The notes: generated by a model not told the origin, from the letters alone. Shown: positions 8,040-16,740, numbered from the stretch's first letter. The stretch: DNA of 64,000 nucleotides from Bacteroidales bacterium (GCA_017632935.1 JAGBQJ010000039.1:1-64000), one strand, 5' to 3'. Made by a program: numbers and translations.

Positions 8040-9275
8040 ATGAAGAAATTAGCATTGTTTGCAGCATTCATTGCACTGTCTTTTGCAGTGTCATCATGCA
8101 CAAAAGAAACACCCACTGGAGGTAACAACAACAGCAACAACAACCAATGGGAGGCCGAAGGGAACGGTGCTCCCGTCAATGCGATGGACATTGCCACGGA
8201 CATTGTCACGTTTGTCAACACACATTTCCCAGAAGCAAGCATCCTCAGCTGTAACCAGACCGAACACTATTACCGTGTGATTCTAAGCGACAACACCAAG
8301 GTGTATTTTACCCAAGCGCTTGAATGGGTTGAGGTGAACTGCGAACATTCATCCATTTATGGCGCTGTGCCTGCGACGCTTGTCCCCGAACAGATTGCAG
8401 CCTATGTTACCGCCAACTATCCCAATCAACACATTGATGAAATCGAAAGGGAAAACAACGGCTGGGAGATTGAACTCAGCAATGATGTTGAACTCAAATT
8501 TGATGCCAACTTCAATGTCGTCAACAATGGCGGAAACGGTGGCGGAAGCAACACTGAATACCCTGATATCAACACTTTTGTAAGCACCTATTTTTCTCAA
8601 ACTGAAATCCTAAGCATCAAAGCGGAAGACGATGAATACGAAGTGGAACTTGCCGATGGTACCGAGATTTCTTTCAATCTCAACTTCGAATGGACTCATA
8701 TTGACTGTGAAGAGTCCTCCATTTACAGTGCCGTACCTGCAGAACTCGTTCCCGATCAGATTACTACCTATGTAAACACGAACTTCCCAAACCAACAGAT
8801 TGAACAAATCGAGAAAGAGTATTATGGCTGGGAGATTGAACTCAAGAATGGACAGGAAATCAAGTTCGACACCAACTTCAATGTCATCGGAAACGGTGGC
8901 AGTAATGGCGGCGGAACTCCTTCTGACTATGTGGAGATCAACACTTTTGTTGATACCTATTTCTCGCAAGTTGGCATCCTCAAGGTTGAAATGGACGATA
9001 ATGAATATGAGGTGAAACTGACCGACGGCACGGAAATCACCTTCAACCTCGCCTTCGAATGGAAGAGCATCGACTGCGATGAGTCGAGTGTTTATGGCGT
9101 CGTTCCTGCCGAACTTGTTCCCGAACAGATTTCTGCCTACGTTGCCACGAATTACCCTAACCAGCATATTGACAAAATCGAAAAGAAAGCAAACGGTTGG
9201 GAAATTGAGTTAAGCAACGGTGTTGAGATTGAATTTGACAGCAACTTCAACGTAACCCATATCGACAACAAATAA
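8040..9275 (+). CDS. PepSY-like repeat lipoprotein (three tandem repeats)
   Basis: A 411-residue exported lipoprotein: a signal peptide ends in the lipobox AVSSC at residues 16-20, followed by an Asn-rich linker. The mature protein has three tandem units of roughly 115-125 residues separated by Gly/Asn-rich linkers. Each unit shows I.TFV.T.F...ILS, a YEVEL.DGTEI strand, an ECSSIY-like segment and YPNQHI..IE...NGWEIEL. This double-repeat pattern matches the PepSY-like (DUF2874) family of periplasmic proteins, which resemble the beta-lactamase inhibitor fold. The role is unknown. The start ATG at 8040 follows the hairpin at 7962-7999. Confidence 0.85.
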   Translation: MKKLALFAAFIALSFAVSSCTKETPTGGNNNSNNNQWEAEGNGAPVNAMDIATDIVTFVNTHFPEASILSCNQTEHYYRVILSDNTKVYFTQALEWVEVNCEHSSIYGAVPATLVPEQIAAYVTANYPNQHIDEIERENNGWEIELSNDVELKFDANFNVVNNGGNGGGSNTEYPDINTFVSTYFSQTEILSIKAEDDEYEVELADGTEISFNLNFEWTHIDCEESSIYSAVPAELVPDQITTYVNTNFPNQQIEQIEKEYYGWEIELKNGQEIKFDTNFNVIGNGGSNGGGTPSDYVEINTFVDTYFSQVGILKVEMDDNEYEVKLTDGTEITFNLAFEWKSIDCDESSVYGVVPAELVPEQISAYVATNYPNQHIDKIEKKANGWEIELSNGVEIEFDSNFNVTHIDNK

Positions 9276-9299
9276 GAAGTCAACATTTTTCTTTATAAC

Positions 9300-9333
9300 G
9301 AAAGCGGTCAGTGAGCCATCGTTGGCCGCTTTC
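9300..9333 (+). terminator. Probable terminator after the PepSY-like gene
   Basis: The inverted repeat GAAAGCGGTCA ... TGGCCGCTTTC lies 25 bp after the stop codon. The T-run is weak, so it may act mainly as an mRNA-stabilising stem. Confidence 0.5.
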
Positions 9334-9347
9334 ACAAATTTGCACTT

Positions 9348-11018
9348 ATGCTCATCGTTATCGCAATTTTAACCCTTATCGCAGGCATCGGGGTGTTTTT
9401 AGTAGCCTGCAAGATGTTGAGTACCAGTCTTGAAAGTGCAAGCAGCGCGGGCTTGAAACGGCTGTTTGCCAAGATGGGGAATAGCAAGTGGCTCGGCGTG
9501 GGCATTGGAACGTTGGGCACGGCGGCCATCCAAAGCTCGGGCGCGGTGACGGTGATGGTCATCGGTTTCGTGAACGTGGGCATCATGTCGCTCGCTCAGG
9601 CCGCCACGGTCATCTATGGCGCCAACATTGGTACCACAGTCACCGCGCAACTGGTGGCCTTGGGTATGTTTGGCGGCCACGGCATCTCCACAACGGTGCT
9701 CTTCTCGGCCTTGGCTGGCATTGGAGCCTTTGTGATGATGTTCTCGAAGCGCGAGAAATGGAAACAAACCGGCAGCATCCTTGCGGGTTTTGGCTTGCTG
9801 TTTGTCGGTCTCGGCATCATGTCGGGCGCCATGGATGAATTCGCCGCCTTGGATTCGGTGAAACAGTTTTTGGCCACCATCCGTAACCCCTTGCTGATTG
9901 TGTTCATCGGTGCATTGCTGACGGCCATCATCCAGTCGTCATCGGTGCTGACGTCCATCGCCATCACCATGGTGGTGGCGGGGCTGCTCTCGCTCGACCA
10001 AGGCATCTTCCTCACGATGGGTTCCAACATCGGTTCATGTGTGGTGGCCATATTAGCGGGCATGACCAGTGGGCGAAACGCCAAACGAACGGCCCTTATT
10101 CATTTGTTTTTCAATGTGATGGGTGTCGTGTTGTTCTTGCTTATCGCCTTGCTTCTTCATCTTTTCACCCAAGGGGATTGGGGCTTCGGGAGGATGTTTG
10201 AGGCTATGTTCCCACACGCCCCGCAGGTGCAGCTGGCCATGTTCCACACCGTGTTCAATGTCTGCACCACCTTGGTCGCACTGCCGCTGACCAATGGCCT
10301 GGTTCGCTTGGTGTGCCGCCTCATTCCCGATCATGTCGAAGAGCTCCATGACGACAAGTTCCATCTTCATTTCCTTGACGACTCGATGTTGGTGACACCT
10401 GCCTTGGCGGTCAGGCAGTTGAAGGCCGAAGTCGAAAACATGGGTGCGTTGGCCCACGATAACTTCTGTCGCGCCATACATATCGTCACCACATTGGATT
10501 TCAGCGATTTGGAGAAGTTCAAGAAGACAGAAAACGAACTTAACTTCCTGAATAGCGAGTTGACCCGATATGTGGCGGTGCTTTCAGCCAAGGCGCTTAG
10601 CCAAACTGATAGTAAGTACCTCAGTTGCAGTGTGAAAAGTGTGAGCGACTTGGAACGCATCGGCGACTATGCCGAAAACATCGTGGAATATGCGGAGAGC
10701 CTGCAAACCCAAAATGCGACGTTCTCTGCGCCTGCTGTGCTGGAAATCAAGGAAATGGAGCGGAAGATTACGGCACTCTACCATGAAGTCATGAAAGCCT
10801 ACCACGACCTCGACTTCACGGCGCTCGAATATGCCTATCAGATTGAGGAACAGATTGATAGTTTCACTGAAACCATGGAGTCGCAACACATCAAGCGGCT
10901 TGTGGCGGGACAATGCACACCACAAGTTGGTGCGGAATACATCTCACTGGCGCAAAACGCCGAGCGCGTGGCCGACCATTTCATCAACGTGGGGAAGAGC
11001 ATCAGGAGTTTCGCGTAA
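9348..11018 (+). CDS. Na+/Pi cotransporter family protein with PhoU-like domain
   Basis: A 556-residue inner-membrane phosphate transporter of the NptA/PNaS family. Residues 1-310 contain the duplicated membrane domain with two QSS motifs (AIQSSGAVTVMVIGF and IIQSSSVLTSIAITM). The C-terminal 200 residues are helical with two PhoU-like units (SVSDLERIGDYAENI and ISLAQNAERVADHFINVGK). It probably exports or imports phosphate with sodium. The gene ends 17 bp inside the 3' end of the convergent MATE gene. Confidence 0.93.
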   Translation: MLIVIAILTLIAGIGVFLVACKMLSTSLESASSAGLKRLFAKMGNSKWLGVGIGTLGTAAIQSSGAVTVMVIGFVNVGIMSLAQAATVIYGANIGTTVTAQLVALGMFGGHGISTTVLFSALAGIGAFVMMFSKREKWKQTGSILAGFGLLFVGLGIMSGAMDEFAALDSVKQFLATIRNPLLIVFIGALLTAIIQSSSVLTSIAITMVVAGLLSLDQGIFLTMGSNIGSCVVAILAGMTSGRNAKRTALIHLFFNVMGVVLFLLIALLLHLFTQGDWGFGRMFEAMFPHAPQVQLAMFHTVFNVCTTLVALPLTNGLVRLVCRLIPDHVEELHDDKFHLHFLDDSMLVTPALAVRQLKAEVENMGALAHDNFCRAIHIVTTLDFSDLEKFKKTENELNFLNSELTRYVAVLSAKALSQTDSKYLSCSVKSVSDLERIGDYAENIVEYAESLQTQNATFSAPAVLEIKEMERKITALYHEVMKAYHDLDFTALEYAYQIEEQIDSFTETMESQHIKRLVAGQCTPQVGAEYISLAQNAERVADHFINVGKSIRSFA

Positions 11019-12339
11019 GACGTTTCAACGAAACCAACACCAGCGGAATACTGACCATCAACGTCATTGCCTCGGCGATGGGCATACTGAGCCAGATGCC
11101 TTTCTGGCCGATGATGGGGGTGAGCAAAAACATAGGAATCAGCACGAAGACGATGCTTCGGCAGAGGGCGATGACCACCGACTCCAAGGGCCGCTCGATG
11201 GCGGTGTGGAAACTGCAAGCCACGATGTTGACAAACGACACCAGATAATGCAGCGTGACGTAGGTGGTCGCCACGGTGGTCAGCGTCTGCAACTCCAAGT
11301 CGCCGTTACTGAAGGCACTCGCGATGCCGTGTTTGAAAACCAAAACGAGCAGATACACTCCAATGCCGATGCCACCTCCAAGAAGCAAGGCGTTGGCCAA
11401 CAACGACTTGACTCTTCGGTGGTTTTGGGCACCCACGTTGTACGACATCAAGGGATACATGGCCTGCGACAGCCCGAAAATCGACATGTTGACGATGAAG
11501 TTGAGGTAACATACGATGGTGAAGGCCGCCACGCCCTTAGTGCCAATCTCACGCATCAGCACGAGGTTGAAGATATAGGTCGTGACCGCCGCCGAAACCG
11601 AGGTCAGCATCTCCGATGAGCCGTTGAAGAACATCTTCTTGATCTCCTTGCGTCCACCCATCATCTTGCCGAATCGGACAAACCGAAACAGCACCAAAGC
11701 CGCCGTGGTGTTGGCCACGCAAGTGGCAATGGCGGCTCCAGCCACGCCCCATCCGAAACGCAACACGAAGAAATAGTCCAAAACGATGTTCACCACGCAG
11801 CAAATGACCCCGCTGACAAACACCCAGTTGGGTTTCCCATTGAGGCGGGTGAAGGCCTCCGTGAAGTTGGGGATGCAGTAGAAGATGAAGCCACAACCGA
11901 TGATGCCAAGATATTGTCGGACAAAAGGATAAACCTCTTCATTGCTACCGAGGAAAAAACAAAGCGGCCTAAGGAATAGGGCCACCAATACGGAAAGAGT
12001 GACCATGGTGACGAGCAATGTGATGAAGGTGAGCGAGGTAAAGCCTTTCACACGCTCGTTGTCGCCCTGCCCCTTGGCGATACCCGTGATGACGATGCCG
12101 CCCGAGATGATCATGATGGCAACACTCAGCATGGAACTGATAAGCGGCATGGAAATGTTGACTGCTGCCAAGCCCGCTGCACCTACGCCACGACCCACAA
12201 AGAGGCCGTCAATGATGGTCTGCAAGCCCACGATGAGCATCCCGATGATGCTCGGCAGAGCATACCTAGAAAATTCACGGAAACTGACGCCAATCAGCGC
12301 TTTGGTTCTTGAAGGAATCCGATTCATAGCGATAGACAT
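11002..12339 (-). CDS. MATE family efflux transporter
   Basis: A 445-residue inner-membrane protein with 12 predicted helices and the duplicated six-helix MatE architecture. Visible hallmarks are YALPSIIGMLIVGLQTIIDG, VGRGVGAAGLAAVNISMPL and a second-half LSQAMYPLMSYNVGAQ. It is expected to extrude cationic compounds or drugs by Na+ or H+ antiport. The ATG at 12339 is taken, but another in-frame ATG at 12327 is equally possible. A perfect -7 box on the minus strand (TATCTTTG, 12396-12403) supports a transcript starting just upstream. Confidence 0.93.
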   Translation of the reverse strand: MSIAMNRIPSRTKALIGVSFREFSRYALPSIIGMLIVGLQTIIDGLFVGRGVGAAGLAAVNISMPLISSMLSVAIMIISGGIVITGIAKGQGDNERVKGFTSLTFITLLVTMVTLSVLVALFLRPLCFFLGSNEEVYPFVRQYLGIIGCGFIFYCIPNFTEAFTRLNGKPNWVFVSGVICCVVNIVLDYFFVLRFGWGVAGAAIATCVANTTAALVLFRFVRFGKMMGGRKEIKKMFFNGSSEMLTSVSAAVTTYIFNLVLMREIGTKGVAAFTIVCYLNFIVNMSIFGLSQAMYPLMSYNVGAQNHRRVKSLLANALLLGGGIGIGVYLLVLVFKHGIASAFSNGDLELQTLTTVATTYVTLHYLVSFVNIVACSFHTAIERPLESVVIALCRSIVFVLIPMFLLTPIIGQKGIWLSMPIAEAMTLMVSIPLVLVSLKRLTRNS

Positions 12340-12395
12340 GAAGCTTAAACGAGGGCTGCAAGACTATCTCGGCGACTCCTTCTGATAAGCGGTTG

Positions 12396-12403
12396 CAAAG
12401 ATA
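12396..12403 (-). promoter_or_regulatory. -7 promoter box of the MATE gene
   Basis: The minus strand reads TATCTTTG, a perfect TAnnTTTG match, 57 bp upstream of the MATE start codon. Confidence 0.6.
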
Positions 12404-12428
12404 CGGTTTTTTTTCCAGCAAACAGGAA

Positions 12429-12467
12429 AAAACCGCAGCAAAGGCGCAAAACCCTTGCGGCGGTTTC
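12429..12467. repeat. CCGCCGCAA palindromic repeat, copy 1
   Basis: AACCGCAGCAAAGG is paired with CCTTGCGGCGGTTT around a short A-rich loop. It is a member of a small family of intergenic hairpins also seen at 24674-24708, 25726-25762 and 35106-35158. It lies between the MATE start and the 3' end of the next gene, so it may also terminate the latter. Confidence 0.6.
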
Positions 12468-12497
12468 ATGCATCATGTTACGACATCTATGGTTTAA

Positions 12498-13127
12498 TCA
12501 GATACTTTTCGTCCGTTCCCAAACTTCATCCTTCGCGTGGCGGACAAAGCAGAAATCGCATTTGTCACCACCCTGACAAAGGGTCTGTGTGCGGATGAAA
12601 TCTATATTGTGCAAATTGCCATAGTTGATGATGTCGCTGCGGCAGAACATCGGGCCGAAACGTTCCAACACGCCGTATTTGGAGAATACATGCCAATATA
12701 AACACTCCAAAGTCTCAAAGTGATAGCGGTCTTTTGGATCGTCTTGATGCCATACATATTTCCATCCTTCGCCAGAACCGTATTTGAACCCCAGCGGGAT
12801 GATCTTCCTCATAACCGTAAGGAAGAACGGCAGCCGGGAGAGTTTTATGTACGTCTCCGGCGTGAGAGCTGCCCACATGTGAGTGGAGATAATCTCAAAG
12901 GCTTCATCAGCCGTCTTTCCGTGCGCCTGTAACACCTCGTCAATAGCAATAGTAGAAAGAATATTGCATAGATGCCCGTAATTACCACGGTCACACCATT
13001 CTGCATTCTCCAATATCAGCGTTTCCATACGCCGTAGCACTTCCTGTTGTAATTCTGGTACCAGTGCTGAAAAGCAAACCTTATAACGCCCAGAACGAAT
13101 CATCTTTAATGGCGTGTATTCCTTCAT
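12498..13127 (-). CDS. L-2-amino-thiazoline-4-carboxylic acid hydrolase-like protein
   Basis: A 209-residue protein with the C-terminal pattern of the ATC hydrolase family (Pfam ATC_hydrolase): FIRTQTLCQGGDKCDFCFVRH near the end, in two adjoining pieces, after CRSDIINYGNLHNIDF. Characterised members open the thiazoline ring in cysteine synthesis by Pseudomonas; most relatives are of unknown function. The ATG at 13127 is preferred to the upstream extension to 13199, which overlaps the promoter. That promoter carries a degenerate copy of the 20-bp inverted repeat found at three other promoters in the window. Confidence 0.7.
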   Translation of the reverse strand: MKEYTPLKMIRSGRYKVCFSALVPELQQEVLRRMETLILENAEWCDRGNYGHLCNILSTIAIDEVLQAHGKTADEAFEIISTHMWAALTPETYIKLSRLPFFLTVMRKIIPLGFKYGSGEGWKYVWHQDDPKDRYHFETLECLYWHVFSKYGVLERFGPMFCRSDIINYGNLHNIDFIRTQTLCQGGDKCDFCFVRHAKDEVWERTKSI

Positions 13128-13173
13128 AACAATACTGTTTTCATAGTTGTCATTTTTAATAATAATGATGCTG

Positions 13174-13222
13174 CAAAAGTCCGTCTTTGTGAGAGGCACA
13201 ACAATCCCAACAAATAGGTAAT
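13174..13222 (-). promoter_or_regulatory. Promoter with shared operator-like 20-mer, copy D (weak)
   Basis: The minus-strand -7 box GACTTTTG (13174-13181) is followed upstream, after exactly 21 bp, by the 20-mer AATCCCAACAAATAGGTAAT (13203-13222, plus-strand reading). This keeps the outer AATCCC and GGTA-T blocks of the element seen at 14298, 29377 and 33548, with identical spacing. It would drive the ATC-hydrolase-like gene. Confidence 0.5.
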
Positions 13223-13280
13223 TTTAAGTCTTTCTTTCCCTATTGTTGGTTGCCAATGTGTTGTGACACAAAGGACTTAA

Positions 13281-13329
13281 AATCACGATAAATAGTGATT
13301 TTTGAGTAATCAACAAGCCAATAGTTTTG
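13281..13329 (+). promoter_or_regulatory. Plus-strand promoter with ATCAC/GTGAT inverted repeat
   Basis: The 20-mer AATCACGATAAATAGTGATT (13281-13300) is an inverted repeat placed exactly 21 bp upstream of a perfect -7 box TAGTTTTG (13322-13329). The geometry equals that of the AATCCC element on the other strand, but the sequence differs. It drives the truncated reading frame at 13384. The layout suggests an activator of the Crp/Fnr type (inference). Confidence 0.45.
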
Positions 13330-13383
13330 CAGACGAAAACTAATCGATGATCATTATCATTTAATCATCTAAAAATACACATT

Positions 13384-13578
13384 ATGAATTCACATAGGAT
13401 TAACAAATTCTTTGGAAGGTATGCAGCCTTCCTTTTGAAATGGCGATGGGTCGCCATTGCCTATAGGGTGGAAGACGCCAATACAAAAGAACGTGGTGGC
13501 ACCTATGATTATACCTGCAAAACTCATTTCTTTGCCGTCGCCATCAACCAGTGCTTGGTCTCGTTTTTCTGGATATAG
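13384..13578 (+). pseudogene. Probable N-terminal relic of an RND/MMPL-type transporter
   Basis: The first 26 codons read MNSHRINKFFGRYAAFLLKW and then RWVAIA, which resembles the cytoplasmic start and first helix of RND/MMPL efflux proteins. After this the frame runs into sequence with no similarity and ends after 64 codons, overlapping the 3' end of the convergent methyltransferase gene. A full transporter would need several hundred more codons. A proper promoter is still present upstream (13281-13329). I read it as a deletion relic; an unrelated short peptide is the alternative. Confidence 0.35.
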
Positions 13579-14150
13579 ATGCCCTTGAAACCTGCATTTG
13601 ACAGGTGGAGCCTGATTTCCTCGGGCTTGTAGGTGTGCATCCCCTCGATGAGTTTTTCCCATTTCTCGTTATTGCCCGAAAGACCGTCGTCTTCGTTGAC
13701 GATGACGAACTGTGCGCCAGGCTTCATCACCCTTTTCACTTCATTGAAACAATGTTCGATGTCGGGCCAGAAATAGATGGTCTCGAAAGCCGTGATGAGG
13801 TCGAAATTGTTCTCCTCAAAAGGCAGTTCGGCCACATTGGCTTCTTGTACTTGGCAACGACCTTCCGTGATAGCCTTGGCGTTCACCTTCTTGGATTTCT
13901 CCACCGAGACAGGCGAATAATCGACGCCTTGCACCCTGCCTTTCGGGGCACGTTGCAACAGCCGTGCGATGTTGGCGCCACCGCCACAGCCGATGTCCAA
14001 GATTTGGCTGTCCTCTTTGATCTGCACCGACGACAAGGCCCAGTTGGCCAGGTCTGCATGACCGCCGCTGTTCATTCCGTTGACCATCATTTTGCCGAAG
14101 AAGCCCTCCGGCTTACGCGTATTACTGAAGATTTTGCTTAAAAGTCCCAT
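13524..14150 (-). CDS. Class I SAM-dependent methyltransferase
   Basis: A 208-residue cytoplasmic methyltransferase. Motif I is clear (ILDIGCGGGANIARLL, around residue 48), followed by VQGVDYSPVSVEKSKK (motif II acidic Asp) and FDLITAFETIYFW (motif IV). This Methyltransf_11/25-type enzyme could act on a small molecule; the substrate cannot be predicted. Its transcript appears to begin at a promoter with the shared 20-bp operator-like element and to run through a leader with a terminator hairpin (14184-14220), 34 bp before the start codon. Expression may therefore depend on antitermination (inference). Confidence 0.88.
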   Translation of the reverse strand: MGLLSKIFSNTRKPEGFFGKMMVNGMNSGGHADLANWALSSVQIKEDSQILDIGCGGGANIARLLQRAPKGRVQGVDYSPVSVEKSKKVNAKAITEGRCQVQEANVAELPFEENNFDLITAFETIYFWPDIEHCFNEVKRVMKPGAQFVIVNEDDGLSGNNEKWEKLIEGMHTYKPEEIRLHLSNAGFKGIYIQKNETKHWLMATAKK

Positions 14151-14183
14151 GATTCTATACTATTTGGTAAGGTTAATGATCAA

Positions 14184-14220
14184 ATAAAAAAGATGCGGGA
14201 ACAATTTTTGTCCCCGCATC
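14184..14220 (-). terminator. Hairpin in leader of methyltransferase gene (duplicated element, copy A)
   Basis: On the minus strand GATGCGGG ... CCCGCATC is followed by TTTTTT, a canonical intrinsic terminator. It lies between the promoter at 14269 and the methyltransferase start at 14150. The same arrangement is repeated at 33431-33470. Confidence 0.7.
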
Positions 14221-14317
14221 GAAAACTAACTCAAAATTCATCCTAAATTGTATGACAAAAATCTGCCGCAAAGTAACTGCGGTTCCAGAGACTGTGAAAT
14301 CCCCATAGATGGGTATT
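14221..14317 (-). promoter_or_regulatory. Promoter, leader and operator-like 20-mer, copy A
   Basis: Minus-strand -7 box TTACTTTG (14269-14276) with the inverted-repeat 20-mer AATCCCCATAGATGGGTATT (14298-14317) exactly 21 bp upstream. The transcribed leader (about 14261 down to 14221) is nearly identical to the one at 33471-33511, including the stretch AGGATGAATTTTGAGTTAG. Confidence 0.65.
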
Positions 14318-14347
14318 TTGGACTTTGAAGCTCATCAAAAATGAGGA

Positions 14348-14386
14348 TAAAAAATCCGTGCGGAAGGAAGACCCATCCGCACGGAA
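14348..14386 (-). terminator. Terminator of the WG-repeat lipoprotein gene
   Basis: The minus strand reads TCCGTGCGG ... CCGCACGGA followed by TTTTTTA, 32 bp beyond the stop codon at 14418. Confidence 0.75.
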
Positions 14387-14417
14387 AACTATTTCAATGT
14401 TTAGGCTAAAAGAGCAC

Positions 14418-15689
14418 TTACTTGCCCATGTCGAGCGTGCAGTTACCCTTGGCATCAATGAAGCCGTACTGTCCGTCACGATCCACTAAGGCGACACCTT
14501 CTTTTAGGTCTTCTGCATATCTAAACTGGCAGGGGAACACCTCATTGCCCTCATGGTCGACGTAGCCGTATTTATCCGTGGTTTTGTCCCAAACGCGGGC
14601 AAGGCCATCATGGAAATCGTGGCAGGGTTGTTGGTAATACAATTCTGAACCGTCGTCGTAGGCGGCTTCATAACGGAAGGGGATGACGACTTGGCCTGTC
14701 TTGTCGATATAGCCGAATTTGCCATCCTTGTTGCACACCCATGCCAGCCCTTCGCTAAAGGTGGGACAGAGCGGGTAATTGCCGCATTCCATACCTTCAT
14801 CTAGGACAAGGGTTTTATAGTCGCCAGTCAGTTCAAACTTGCCGTCGCGATTGATGAATCCACACGCGTTTTCGGTTTCGGCCCAGCAGAGACCGTCAAC
14901 AAAACAGCCGGCATGTTTGAAAATGAAGGGGATGGCTTCGAAGCCTGTCTTGTCGACAAATCCAAAGTGACACACGAAATCATCGTTATCTAATGAGAAG
15001 CATTTGCTGACAGCTGCCAAGCCTTCGCTGAAGTCTTCAGCATCGCCTTCGCATTCAAAGACTTTATTCCCCGTCTTGTCGATGAAGATGCTCTTTTGGG
15101 AGTCGTAGTCATACCATCCGCGAAGGCCATCGCTGAAGTTAGTGGAGATAGGGCCATTGCACATCCTCATGTCGAGTTCAGCAGGGATGACCACCTTGCC
15201 TGTCTTGTCAATGTAGCCTTCTTTATCATCGTCGGTGTTGAAAATGGCCATCAGTCCATCGTGGAAGCCGTCGTGGAATCCTGGACGGTATGGAGGGCCA
15301 AAAGTAGCTATTTCCTTGCCTGTTTTGTCAATGAGGGACCACTCGTCGCCAGTCTTGTAAACGACGGCTGTGCCTTCACTAAAGTCAGGGGAGATGTAGT
15401 AGTATTTGCATGGGATGACTTCGTTGCCTTTCTTATCGATGAAGCCATAGAGCTCCGTTTCCTTGTCGCAGACGACAGCCAAGCCTTCACTAAAACTAGA
15501 GACCGAGCTGTATTTGGGCATTACCTTCGCCAACGCTTCCATGTCTGCCTGCATCACTTCGGGCTGTTCGACGGTTGGCTCCGAGGCTTGTTTGCCATTG
15601 TTGTTTTGGTCGCAGGCTGTGCCAATTACCATCATCAGCAGTGCCATCACCAGCAACATTGTACAGTTGTAGATGTTCTTTTTTTTCAT
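14418..15689 (-). CDS. WG-repeat lipoprotein
   Basis: A 423-residue exported lipoprotein. The signal peptide ends at the lipobox VIGTAC (residues 23-28). The rest is a series of WG repeats, each about 35-50 residues, with the recurring FIDKKGNEVIPCKY / FSEGLAVV pattern (for example YGFIDKKGN, EGYIDKTGKVVIP, FGYIDKTGQVVIP, YGFIDAKGNCTL). I count roughly eight to nine units. WG repeats are thought to form extended or propeller-like beta structures on the cell surface; no enzymatic role is known. The ATG at 15689 lies 32 bp from a perfect -7 box (TATATTTG, 15721-15728). Confidence 0.88.
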   Translation of the reverse strand: MKKKNIYNCTMLLVMALLMMVIGTACDQNNNGKQASEPTVEQPEVMQADMEALAKVMPKYSSVSSFSEGLAVVCDKETELYGFIDKKGNEVIPCKYYYISPDFSEGTAVVYKTGDEWSLIDKTGKEIATFGPPYRPGFHDGFHDGLMAIFNTDDDKEGYIDKTGKVVIPAELDMRMCNGPISTNFSDGLRGWYDYDSQKSIFIDKTGNKVFECEGDAEDFSEGLAAVSKCFSLDNDDFVCHFGFVDKTGFEAIPFIFKHAGCFVDGLCWAETENACGFINRDGKFELTGDYKTLVLDEGMECGNYPLCPTFSEGLAWVCNKDGKFGYIDKTGQVVIPFRYEAAYDDGSELYYQQPCHDFHDGLARVWDKTTDKYGYVDHEGNEVFPCQFRYAEDLKEGVALVDRDGQYGFIDAKGNCTLDMGK

Positions 15690-15720
15690 TGTTTTGTGTT
15701 TTTTGGGGTTAAATAATGTG

Positions 15721-15728
15721 CAAATATA
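15721..15728 (-). promoter_or_regulatory. -7 promoter box of the WG-repeat gene
   Basis: TATATTTG on the minus strand, a perfect TAnnTTTG match, 32 bp upstream of the start codon. Confidence 0.6.
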
Positions 15729-15771
15729 GTGTTTTTTTATTATCCAAACGCATCTGTTGATTGCTTCGATA

Positions 15772-16668
15772 TCAACCGCGTTGAATCGATGCAACCAATT
15801 CGTCGCTAATGTTGTTTCCCATCTGACAGCAGACATCCTGGCTCCAACGTTGCGCCATCTCGATGCGCGAGGCTTGGTCGCCCTTGCCTTGCAGCATGGC
15901 ATAGATGTAGCCAGCATTGAAATTGTCACCAGCTCCGACGGTGCTGACCGTCTCTATCGCCTGCACGGGATATGTCTCGCAACCTTCAGGAGAATAGACA
16001 CGTATCGAACGCGCGCCGTCCGTCAGGATTAATGTACGGCAATAGTGACTCACTCTTTTGTAGATGGCGTCACCATCGTGCAGCCCATACAGATGGTCGA
16101 AGTCTTCCATCGACCCGCGTACCAGATCTGCCAGGCACATGTTCTCCTCGATATTGGGCATCACGTTCGGCAAATCGGCGATGTGGGGCTTGCGGAAGTT
16201 GACATCATAATAGAGCCATGCTCCCGCCTCGCGTGCTGCACGCAGCAATCCGCCCACGACAGGACGTATCACAGGATTAATAGCGAAGAAGGAGCCGAAG
16301 AGCACCGCGTCATCCTTGCTCATCTCAGGCAGCTTGCCGTCCAACGAAACCGATGCATGGTCCTTGTAGAACACATATTGCGCATCGTTATGCTCATCCA
16401 GGAACGCCAACGAGATGTGCGACTTGATATGCTCGTGGCGGCAGACATATTCCGACGACACACCATTGTCGTTCAGATAGTGGCAGATCAGGTCGCCCAC
16501 ATGGTCGCCTCCAACCTCCGTCACCATGCAGCAGGGCACACCGGCCCGTCCGAGGGAGACGATACTATTGAACGTCGAGCCGCCTGGCACGGCTTTCTGC
16601 GGCTGGTCGTCCTTAAACAGGATATCCAGCACCGTTTCTCCAATTCCTATTACGCGTTGTTTAGTCAT
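15772..16668 (-). CDS. PfkB-family carbohydrate kinase (fructokinase-like)
   Basis: A 298-residue cytoplasmic ribokinase-fold sugar kinase. It has the N-terminal signature IGIGETVLDILF, the PGGSTFNSIVSLGRAGVP glycine-rich region and the C-terminal PfkB signature VSTVGAGDNFNAGYIYAM, where the Asp of GAGD is the catalytic base. The overall pattern fits fructokinases of Bacteroidetes, which phosphorylate fructose or a related ketose. There is no adjacent sugar transporter or glycosidase, so the substrate remains open. Confidence 0.9.
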   Translation of the reverse strand: MTKQRVIGIGETVLDILFKDDQPQKAVPGGSTFNSIVSLGRAGVPCCMVTEVGGDHVGDLICHYLNDNGVSSEYVCRHEHIKSHISLAFLDEHNDAQYVFYKDHASVSLDGKLPEMSKDDAVLFGSFFAINPVIRPVVGGLLRAAREAGAWLYYDVNFRKPHIADLPNVMPNIEENMCLADLVRGSMEDFDHLYGLHDGDAIYKRVSHYCRTLILTDGARSIRVYSPEGCETYPVQAIETVSTVGAGDNFNAGYIYAMLQGKGDQASRIEMAQRWSQDVCCQMGNNISDELVASIQRG

Positions 16669-16740
16669 TTCTCTAATAAATGGTCTTGCTATATTTTGCT
16701 TTTACAATTTCTACAATTCGCAAGTGAGTTCTTTTAGCTT

